The notes under the pieces were generated by a model that did no database searches, had not been told where the DNA came from, and saw nothing but the letters and a program-made list of their open reading frames with translations. Positions 10,192 through 18,466 of a stretch of 64,000 nucleotides of DNA are shown here, piece by piece. The position numbers and the translations under genes are program-made. Source of the DNA: Clostridiales bacterium (GTDB taxonomy: Bacteria > Bacillota > Clostridia > Christensenellales > Borkfalkiaceae); the NCBI GenBank assembly GCA_015069495.1, contig SVIN01000001.1:1-64000 (forward strand), given 5' to 3'. Position 1 is the stretch's first letter, and each line of letters opens with the position of its first letter.

Positions 10192-13100
10192 TCAACCATT
10201 CTCTGTGACATCGCCTTGATATATTATGCCATTGTAAATTTCTTGTGCGTAGAGGTATTCCACCGTATTTCCGTCTACCACAATGGTACGGATTTGTACT
10301 ATGAATTCTACACCCTTTGAGGTCGTTACCTTGTATGCTTTCACAATTTGAACGGTCCCAACCGCAGCCTTGTGCGCATCCTCTACTAAACCAGACTCTT
10401 TATTCTTGTACATTTCGTGCAAGTCATCCACTGCAACTTCCTCAGTAGCCGTACCGATAAGCGTTTCTCTTACAAGGGTAATTACGCCAATGCGGTCATT
10501 GATGAAGTCTGCGAAATATTTACCGTTGAGGTCGTACACAATCTTGGTAACGGTTGCCTGTTGTGCAATGCTTGCAGCGGTGTACATAGGCACGCTCGCT
10601 TCGCCTTCCCCATCGTCTACAATAGGCGCGGATTCTAAGGTTACGTCATAATAGGTTGCACCCGTATACTTGTCGCCGTCCTTCGTACGTACAACGTAAA
10701 GCGCTTTACCGTCTACAAATTGGATAGCGCCCTCGCTTTCAACAAGCGAACCGCCCAAGTCAACGCCGTTCTTCTTGACCGTCACGCTGAACAAGTCGCC
10801 CTTGTCATAAGTAATCACTTCGGTGCCAACCACTCTTTCCGTCAAGATTTCATATTCGCCAACGGTAAACGTTTGATGACGGGTCAATGCAAGTACCTGG
10901 TATGCGTATGCGCCAATTTTATGAGGCCCCATCTTGAAATAGAGGGTGTACGTGTACGATTTTTCCAAACCTTCGCCTGCCGATTCATTTTCAATCGTAA
11001 ACGTTGCACTGCGATACTCTTCGTGTACTTCGTAGGTAGCATTCTTAAACTTGATAAGGTTACCGTATTCGTCTTTCAAGGTCGAATCCTTCAAGAAGGT
11101 TGCGTCTGCAACAATTTCTTTTGCCGTACCGTCTTCATTGAATGAACCGTGAACAATGATTTCACCAAGCGTGTTTTCGACTTTATAACCGAACCCTGCA
11201 TAGTAAGCATAGCTGTTCAAGAAGTTGTATGCATACACTACCTGATAGGTTTCCATATCAACAATCGTATACGAGCTTACTCTTTCACCACCCGTAACTT
11301 CGGCCATGAAGGTCAATTCTACTTCAAAGCGGTAATCAGCCAAGATAACGTACGTCTTTTCTACCCCGTCTTCAACCTCACGAAGAACCACACATTTTTC
11401 CTTCGAGGTATTGCCGTCGGCGGTAATTTCAATCAACCCGTTCACTTCGAATTCCGTTTCATCGGACGCATCGAAGATAAGTGTACCCAACGTGTAAGAC
11501 TTTCCACTTTGAAGAATTGGATAGCGATCGTCTTCACGAGCAAACGACAACGAATCGCCGTCCGTGTTTTTGATGTACGTCTTCTCTGCAAACGTTAAGG
11601 TATTGGTCAATTCGCTGTCCATCGTCATCGTGACGAAACCGTAAGCGTTTGCATTCACGTTCTTCGAATCAGAAACGTAGATTTCCAAGCTACCGTTGTT
11701 TTTATAATAGAAATAACGTTCTTGGTCGCCATCTTTATCCGTGGAAATGATATAACCATATTCGTAGAAGGTCAATGTTTCCATGTCTTCTGTCAAATAT
11801 CTCGTCTTTTCCGCGTATTTAACCTGCGTAGCCGTACGGTTTTCAATGTCGTATACGTACAAGCAAGCGTCCGTGTTTGCCTTATTTACATAATAGAGCA
11901 AGTCGTCTGCGATTACGGTGTAGTAACCTACTTCCTTTTCGCCTTCGTCCGCATACTTGATTGCGTTACCGATGTCATCCAAGATCAAAACCGACCAGTC
12001 GTTTTCATTGATGTACAAGCCAACAACCTTGTTTTCATCTTCTTCTTTGTCTTCTTCCTTAAGCTTAACGATGAATGCGTCTCTGCCGCCGTATTTACCA
12101 AGCTCGCCTTCCAATCCTTCTTCACATTGATTCCAAACAAGCGTGAACACTTTGCCGTCCTGCGTGTACGTACCGTTTTCATCAATATATACACGTTCGT
12201 TGTTCGTTTTATTTATGGTATATACAATGAGCTTGCCGTAGCCGTTCAATTCGAAATAGGTCTGCCCAATCCAGGTTTGGTTTTCAACCCAAATATAAGA
12301 ACCGTATTCTTCCGAACGAACGGTAAAGCCTTCGCCAACGATATCGAAATAGAAGGTTTTACCGCTTGCGCTGTCTTTCAAGGAAATGACGTTTTCTTCC
12401 ACCACAAGGTATTGACCAGTGTAGGTCTTGGTGCTGGTAATATACGAACCAACCGTACCGTAACCGTTCAATTCCAAAATGGCGTCAGCGGTTTCATATT
12501 TTTCTTCATAATCCTCGTTTTCGCGGATGAAGATTTTTGCCCCGCTCTTGCTTGCAAGCAAGAACTTGAACGTAAGGTCGGCAGAGGTAAATTCATAAAC
12601 GTCGTAATCGCCTTCCGTACCGTTTTTGCTGATCGTACCTTCGATTTCCGCCCCGCCGTTGTCCACGTACGTAGCGTTGCCTTTACCGTCAAAATACATA
12701 GAAACGGTTTTGCCGTCTTTGTTGTGGATTTCACCGTCCGCGCTATACCAATATGCCGTATACGGTTGATATTCCAAAGGCGTAAACGTCTTATTCACGT
12801 CGTCGATTGCAACGTAGAAGGTTTTACTACCCGTTGCGTCGCCCGACATAACGGCGATGTAACCTTCTTCTTCGTTCAATGCATAAGGACCGGAATAAGG
12901 CACGCCTTCCAATTTATAATAAGCGAAACCGCCTACCAATTTCAATGTCGTATCCGTTGCCGTTGTCGTGCAGGTATAATTTTCTACGTAAGGAGTTGTA
13001 ACGTCGTTTTTGTCAACGAAGTATTCCAAGTAGAACACTTTATACGAGGTCGTTTCGCTGTCCAAAGCAAACTTGAACGATTTGATTTCAGCGGGAGCAA

Positions 13101-15456
13101 TCGGCGTATTGATAAGCGAGTTTGCATCCACGTCGCTGTAGGATTCAGCTTCATATATGAAGTATCCTTCTTCACCGTCAACGGGAGTGTATTTACCCTT
13201 CGATACTTCCTTATAGGTATTCACCTTCTTATCGTGTCCGTAGAAGGTCATATTTTCTTCGTCATCGATCACAATCAACGCCGCGTTGTATACTTTACCT
13301 TCGGACAAATAACGATATTCGTTGTACGCATTGTCTATTACTTTTACCGTGTAACCAGCGTCCAACGTACCATCGTCCTTCCAAGTACCCGTTACTCTAA
13401 ACGTGTATTGTTCATTTTCCGTGGACTTCATGCGGATGATATAACCGCCCAAGTTGGATTCTTCCGCGGTGTAATAACCCTTGATTTCTTCCGACCCGTT
13501 GGTATAAACAGCATTTATACCGCCATCCATCTTCAACGTACCGCCGCCTACCACGTTCAACTCGGTATCTTGCCATTTGCTATACAGCACGTACCCGGTT
13601 TGGCCTTGGATGGTCATAACGATTGCGTCACCAAACGCACCGCCGTATTGCGACGTCAACGAAATAACGCCGTTTTTATAGGTGTAGTAATAGTTTGACG
13701 AACCGCTCGTCGTCGTATAAGTTGCTACACCGTAGCCGTTCATCTTAATATCCGCAACACCGGTAGCATACTGCATAATGGAGTTTTGCGCTTGGTTATA
13801 ATAGAATCTCGACAACGTACCCATGTCGCGTTCTGCTTCATTCAACATGATGAAAGCATTGGCGTTGTCATAAGTACCAGTTATAAATGTAAGGGTTTTG
13901 CCCATCACGTAACCGCTGGTTGCCTTGGTGAAATCTGCCACGTGTTCGCCATCTTCATTGATGGTTTGCGTACCTACCGTATCGGCTTCACCATTCACTT
14001 TATAGGTAACACCGTTTGCGTTGTCGAAGACGATTTGAATGTTTTGGTCAAGGCCTTCGCCGACTACGTAGTAGTATGCCGTATACGCGCTGCGCTTTTC
14101 ACTGGAATATGCGAAGGTATTATCTTCGTAGAATTTACCTTCCAAAATGAATTCTCCGTTCCCATCCACAAAGTAGAAGGTTTTGCTGTCGTCGCCGTCA
14201 TATTCACCCTTGAAGAACAAGTTCCCGCGGGAAAGATATACCACGGTTTCGTCACCTTCTTCAACCAAGTAAATATGGTCGTCACCGCCAAACATATCCG
14301 TATAACCCTTTGCCCAAATACCAAACAACGTAACGTTTTCAAAGTCGTTTGCATTCGGTTCAAAAATATCCGATTCTCTCGGGGTGAACCCTTCGGGTTT
14401 ATTATGCAACAACGCATCTACAGCGTATGCATTAAATTCGGGGGTCGTGTCATTTTTATCTCTTGACCAACCCATCAAGCAATAACCTTCCTCCGTATAA
14501 TTATTGGGCATGTAGATAGGATCGCCGTACGTCTTCGTGATAACGATTTCTTCCGCAACCCCACCGTTGGGTTTGTTGGCTACAAACGTTACCGTGTACG
14601 TTCTTGGATTGAAGTAGTGTTTGAACACGTTGTTGCTTGCTGTTTCGCTCAATACTTTTTCAACCACTCTATCCGCGTGCGCGGTATTTTCCGTGTACCC
14701 TACCTTGGTTTGGGAAGAGGTATACTTTGTGCCTACGTATTCACTGCCTTCGATGGTATCGTTGATGGTATACGTACCGTCTGCATTCTTCGTGTAAAGT
14801 TCTACCGTATAAGCAACCTTATATTTCGGGGTAACCGTCAAGCCGTTTTGGGTAAGAACCGTCGTTTTATCCAAAGCCTTGCCGTTGCTGAACCATGCGC
14901 CAAACGTCAAACCGCTCTTGTTGGGGATATGTGCTTGCAATACGTCGTATACTTTTTCCCCTGCTTTCGCATAAACAGGCGTTTCAACGCCGTCAATGAC
15001 GATTTTTGCCAGCTGTGTCCATTTTGCATAATAGGTTTGGTTTGCTTCTACCACCACACTGGTCACAGGCGAGCCTTCAAACGTTTCGGTCAAATACCAA
15101 CCTTCAAAAACGTAGCCCTCTCTTGCCTCGGGGGTGGGAAGGGTATATTCTGCGCCCTTTTCCAAGGTAACCTCTTCCATCGCAACACCACCCATTACGT
15201 TAAAGGAATAGGTGAACGTATCCTTGTCAGCGCCATTGTTTTTACAGCCCTGCGCAAGAATAATACCAAGCGCCGCGCCTACACAGCATACGCCTGCAGC
15301 CACGGGCAACAAAACCTTTTTGTTGAGCAATTTCTTCAATACGTTTTTGCCTTCTTCCGTGGTTTCTTCTTTGTTTTCTTCCGTCACCGTCGTTTCTTCT
15401 ACGGTGATTTCTTCATTCTTTTCTTCCATCATGAAATCTTCATTCTTTTCTTCCAT
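10192..15456 (-). CDS. Very large membrane-anchored surface protein: InlB B-repeats followed by a tandem 'LNGYG' beta repeat region
   Basis: The 1754-residue protein begins with ~50 acidic residues (EEKNEE, TTVTEENKEETTEEGK), then Lys-Lys and one hydrophobic helix (VLLPVAAGVCCVGAALGIILAQGC, ~52-72). This topology suggests an N-in signal anchor with everything else outside; cleavage as a lipoprotein at the Cys is less likely with so long a leader. B-repeats follow at ~80-150 (GYVFEGWYLTE), ~150-220 and ~270-380 (GYCLMGWSRDK). The remainder contains repeated modules opening with MNGYG, LNGYG or DGKG, followed by Tyr-rich strands (for example ~535, 1010, 1090); I do not recognise this repeat. 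The first ATG is chosen because GAGGAG precedes it; the second in-frame ATG, ten codons later, arose by a 27-bp tandem duplication (MEEKNEDFM/MEEKNEEI) that did not copy the ribosome site. It lies 44 bp downstream of the BspA lipoprotein gene. Confidence 0.75.
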   Translation of the reverse strand: MEEKNEDFMMEEKNEEITVEETTVTEENKEETTEEGKNVLKKLLNKKVLLPVAAGVCCVGAALGIILAQGCKNNGADKDTFTYSFNVMGGVAMEEVTLEKGAEYTLPTPEAREGYVFEGWYLTETFEGSPVTSVVVEANQTYYAKWTQLAKIVIDGVETPVYAKAGEKVYDVLQAHIPNKSGLTFGAWFSNGKALDKTTVLTQNGLTVTPKYKVAYTVELYTKNADGTYTINDTIEGSEYVGTKYTSSQTKVGYTENTAHADRVVEKVLSETASNNVFKHYFNPRTYTVTFVANKPNGGVAEEIVITKTYGDPIYMPNNYTEEGYCLMGWSRDKNDTTPEFNAYAVDALLHNKPEGFTPRESDIFEPNANDFENVTLFGIWAKGYTDMFGGDDHIYLVEEGDETVVYLSRGNLFFKGEYDGDDSKTFYFVDGNGEFILEGKFYEDNTFAYSSEKRSAYTAYYYVVGEGLDQNIQIVFDNANGVTYKVNGEADTVGTQTINEDGEHVADFTKATSGYVMGKTLTFITGTYDNANAFIMLNEAERDMGTLSRFYYNQAQNSIMQYATGVADIKMNGYGVATYTTTSGSSNYYYTYKNGVISLTSQYGGAFGDAIVMTIQGQTGYVLYSKWQDTELNVVGGGTLKMDGGINAVYTNGSEEIKGYYTAEESNLGGYIIRMKSTENEQYTFRVTGTWKDDGTLDAGYTVKVIDNAYNEYRYLSEGKVYNAALIVIDDEENMTFYGHDKKVNTYKEVSKGKYTPVDGEEGYFIYEAESYSDVDANSLINTPIAPAEIKSFKFALDSETTSYKVFYLEYFVDKNDVTTPYVENYTCTTTATDTTLKLVGGFAYYKLEGVPYSGPYALNEEEGYIAVMSGDATGSKTFYVAIDDVNKTFTPLEYQPYTAYWYSADGEIHNKDGKTVSMYFDGKGNATYVDNGGAEIEGTISKNGTEGDYDVYEFTSADLTFKFLLASKSGAKIFIRENEDYEEKYETADAILELNGYGTVGSYITSTKTYTGQYLVVEENVISLKDSASGKTFYFDIVGEGFTVRSEEYGSYIWVENQTWIGQTYFELNGYGKLIVYTINKTNNERVYIDENGTYTQDGKVFTLVWNQCEEGLEGELGKYGGRDAFIVKLKEEDKEEDENKVVGLYINENDWSVLILDDIGNAIKYADEGEKEVGYYTVIADDLLYYVNKANTDACLYVYDIENRTATQVKYAEKTRYLTEDMETLTFYEYGYIISTDKDGDQERYFYYKNNGSLEIYVSDSKNVNANAYGFVTMTMDSELTNTLTFAEKTYIKNTDGDSLSFAREDDRYPILQSGKSYTLGTLIFDASDETEFEVNGLIEITADGNTSKEKCVVLREVEDGVEKTYVILADYRFEVELTFMAEVTGGERVSSYTIVDMETYQVVYAYNFLNSYAYYAGFGYKVENTLGEIIVHGSFNEDGTAKEIVADATFLKDSTLKDEYGNLIKFKNATYEVHEEYRSATFTIENESAGEGLEKSYTYTLYFKMGPHKIGAYAYQVLALTRHQTFTVGEYEILTERVVGTEVITYDKGDLFSVTVKKNGVDLGGSLVESEGAIQFVDGKALYVVRTKDGDKYTGATYYDVTLESAPIVDDGEGEASVPMYTAASIAQQATVTKIVYDLNGKYFADFINDRIGVITLVRETLIGTATEEVAVDDLHEMYKNKESGLVEDAHKAAVGTVQIVKAYKVTTSKGVEFIVQIRTIVVDGNTVEYLYAQEIYNGIIYQGDVTENG

Positions 15457-15500
15457 TATGAAATCTCCTCTGTTTCAGGTATTTAACCTTTCAACGACTT

Positions 15501-18374
15501 TTAAATTTCTGCATTATCTGTATTATTGGGATCTTCAACGTCTTCCGTTTCGACCGTAGCTTCCGTCCATACCGCATATAAAGTGGTACCAACTGCCGCT
15601 TTGTCAATATCCGCCGCCGCGTATATAACCGCGCCGTTTGCTTGCGTTGCCCAGCCCGCAAAGTCATACCCTGCGCGTTCGGGCGCCTTGATACCAAACT
15701 TCGCCATTTTGTTGGAGATACTATCTTCCGTTATCGTTACCGATACAACGTACGATTTATCTTCCGATAAGGTGCAACCCCAAATGACAGGACGGAACGT
15801 AGAGTTAAATTTATCGCTCCATTCGTTATCCGCTTTCACGTTGTCCGTGTAAATCGTCATTTCATTGCAACCATAGAATACGTGATCGCTGATAATTGCA
15901 ATATCTTTGCTCAACGTCACCGAGCTCAAGCCGTCCCAACCTTTGAATGCATACCCGCCAATTTCCTTCAAGCTGGAAGGAAGCTGTAAGGTATCCACAG
16001 CGTTCATACCATAGAACGCATACGCGCCAATCCATACTACGCTATTGCCAAGATCCAACGACTCAACGCCCTTGCACTTGTAGAAAGCATTGTTGTAGAT
16101 ATATTGTACAGTATCGGGAAGGCTAATTTTCTTCAAAGCCTCACAGTTACCAAATGCATAGCCGCCAATCGTCACAAGACTTTCACCAAAATCAACCGCT
16201 TCCAATGCAGTGTTTTTGTAGAATACTCTTTCCCCAAGTACTTGCAACGTATCGGGAAGAACCAATTCTTTCAGCGACGTGCATTTATAGAACGCATAAC
16301 TGTCAATGGTGGTCAGCGACTCACCGAGGTTCATCTTCGAGATGGACGAACACCAAGCAAAGGCATAAGGTCCAATCGAAGTGATATTTTTCGCTTTACT
16401 CAAATCCACCTCTAACAAAGCTGTACAGCTGTAAAATGCCGAACGGCCGATGGTTTTCAACGCACGAGGGAAACCGTTGGTAATCATGTTCAGTCGAGAA
16501 CAGTTATAGAAGGCGTAATCACTGATTGTCGTCAAGTTTGCGTCAAACTGTACTGCACTCAATGCAAAGCATTGATAGAATGCCGCACGGCCGAGATATT
16601 TTACACCCGAAAGGTTTACCGAAGCAAGGTATGCACAATTAAAGAATGCGTAATCGGAAACACCAACCGTTCCGCTCTTCAAGGACACATTTACAATACT
16701 GTCCTTCGCAGCACCTACCACCCAGTTACCTACGTATACAAGGCCGTCGCCTGCTTCATCCTCCTCTGCCTTCGTCCAATACGCCGTTTTCTTAAACGCA
16801 TACGTACCAATTGTACGCAACGTATTCGTTTCAGGTAAATGGAACTTATCCAAGGCAGAACAACCATAGAAGGCATAGTCACCGATTTCTACAAGCGCAT
16901 TGCCGGAATAAACCGTGCTCAAAAGTTTACAAGCATAGAATGCATAAGCATCTATCATTTCAGTCGACTCCAAGTCAACTCTCATCAAGTTGGGGCAATA
17001 TGCAAATGCGACGTCACTGATTGTACGTACCGAAGCAGGCAACTTGATACGTTCCAACGCAGGGAAGCCTGCAAACGTACTGCCTGCAATCCCAACGGTA
17101 TCCGCACGTAAAAACATGGTGTCTGCCGCGGGAATCTTATCCAATTCCGTTGCAGAAAGCGCCTTTTTGGTCTCCATCAACGAACTATCAGCCGATACGA
17201 GCCATTTGTCGATATACACTAATTTCGTGGTTTCATCTAAACCCTTATTAAATGCTTTCGTACCATGGAATGCTTGCGCGCTCATTCTCATCAGTGAATC
17301 AGGCAAATCAATATTTTCCAAGTTCGTGCATTGATAGAAACTATCCGCGTCCAACTGCACCAATTTAGAAGGAAGTACAAGGCTTGTCAACGCTTCGTTT
17401 TGGAAGAATGCACGCTGACCGATGTAAAGAAGATTGCTGTCTTCAGCAAAGGTAAGCGCTTTCACTTTCTTACACATTTGGAAAGCCATATTGCCAATGG
17501 TTTGTACGTTTTTACCAATCTTTATGGTTTCTACAGCGGTACAACCCGAAAATGCGTCATCCCCAATCGAACGTACGGAATCAGGAATTGTAATCTCCGT
17601 CAAGCTGGTACAATCGGAGAATGCCGACTGTCCAATTTTTTGTACGTTTGTACCGATGGTCAATTTCTTGATTGCTTTACAAAGGGTGAACGTCGATTCG
17701 TTAATCGTTGTTACTTTACTGGGGATAACCACTTCTTCCAAAACGATACAACGTTGGAATGCGCGCTCCCCGATGCTGATAACCGATTCGGGGATAACGA
17801 TGGATTTCAAAGATTCACACTTGTAAAATGCATTCTTACCGATACTTCTAATGTTGCTACCAAGCACCACGTCGGTGATACGCTGATTGCCTTTGAATGC
17901 ATTGTCTGCAATCGACGTAACGGGCTTTCCGCGGTAGAAATCTTCTATAACGATGCTACCAGAAGCTGTACCGCCCTTGGTAACCTGATACTCCATATTA
18001 TTGATCAGCGTATATACGCAACCCGTTTCATAAGGTCTGTAAAAATCAAAACTTTCCGACCAATTTGAAATTTCATCTTCTTCAGAACCGAGCGCTCTAA
18101 CGCGAATCGTATAATTCCCTATCTCTAATTCTTTTAAAGAATAGGATTCTTTATTCTGTTTTTTACTGCTAACTACTTCGCCATTTTCGTCTTTGATTTC
18201 AATTTCATATCGACGCGCCTGCTCTATTTCGTCCCACGTCAACAGGTGGTCCAAATCCACACTGATATTCGTAGGGGTAGCCAATTCGTAATTACCACAA
18301 CCCGTCCAACTAAAAAGTGCTGTGATTGTACAAATCATAAATACGATTACGGCGAATATTTTCAGTTTTTTCAT
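15501..18374 (-). CDS. BspA-type leucine-rich-repeat lipoprotein with Fn3-like N-terminus and C-terminal B-repeat
   Basis: The ORF track starts at 18395, but that ATG sits directly on the AAGGAGG sequence that serves the ATG at 18374; the latter gives a proper signal peptide (MKKLKIFAVIVFMICTITAL) with a lipobox-like SWTGC at about residues 22-26, and a 957-residue product. A fibronectin-like segment follows (ISVDLDHLLTWDEIEQARRYEIEI; residues ~35-110). Then come roughly thirty LRR_5 units of ~23 residues (IPDSVRSIGDDAFSGCTAVETI pattern), ~130-870, as in BspA of Tannerella. A final InlB-type repeat (AGYDFAGWATQ, LYAVWTEA) ends the protein. Such proteins sit on the cell surface and bind host or microbial ligands; the ligand here is unknown. 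It is the first surface gene after the MoxR/vWA genes, 92 bp downstream of the double-vWA protein. Confidence 0.82.
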   Translation of the reverse strand: MKKLKIFAVIVFMICTITALFSWTGCGNYELATPTNISVDLDHLLTWDEIEQARRYEIEIKDENGEVVSSKKQNKESYSLKELEIGNYTIRVRALGSEEDEISNWSESFDFYRPYETGCVYTLINNMEYQVTKGGTASGSIVIEDFYRGKPVTSIADNAFKGNQRITDVVLGSNIRSIGKNAFYKCESLKSIVIPESVISIGERAFQRCIVLEEVVIPSKVTTINESTFTLCKAIKKLTIGTNVQKIGQSAFSDCTSLTEITIPDSVRSIGDDAFSGCTAVETIKIGKNVQTIGNMAFQMCKKVKALTFAEDSNLLYIGQRAFFQNEALTSLVLPSKLVQLDADSFYQCTNLENIDLPDSLMRMSAQAFHGTKAFNKGLDETTKLVYIDKWLVSADSSLMETKKALSATELDKIPAADTMFLRADTVGIAGSTFAGFPALERIKLPASVRTISDVAFAYCPNLMRVDLESTEMIDAYAFYACKLLSTVYSGNALVEIGDYAFYGCSALDKFHLPETNTLRTIGTYAFKKTAYWTKAEEDEAGDGLVYVGNWVVGAAKDSIVNVSLKSGTVGVSDYAFFNCAYLASVNLSGVKYLGRAAFYQCFALSAVQFDANLTTISDYAFYNCSRLNMITNGFPRALKTIGRSAFYSCTALLEVDLSKAKNITSIGPYAFAWCSSISKMNLGESLTTIDSYAFYKCTSLKELVLPDTLQVLGERVFYKNTALEAVDFGESLVTIGGYAFGNCEALKKISLPDTVQYIYNNAFYKCKGVESLDLGNSVVWIGAYAFYGMNAVDTLQLPSSLKEIGGYAFKGWDGLSSVTLSKDIAIISDHVFYGCNEMTIYTDNVKADNEWSDKFNSTFRPVIWGCTLSEDKSYVVSVTITEDSISNKMAKFGIKAPERAGYDFAGWATQANGAVIYAAADIDKAAVGTTLYAVWTEATVETEDVEDPNNTDNAEI

Positions 18375-18466
18375 GAACGAAACGTCCTCCTTCATTTTGA
18401 ACGAACGTCAAAACAATTTTCCCTGCCGCAGCCGCTGTTCACGGCTGCGACAGTCTTTTTTAATAC

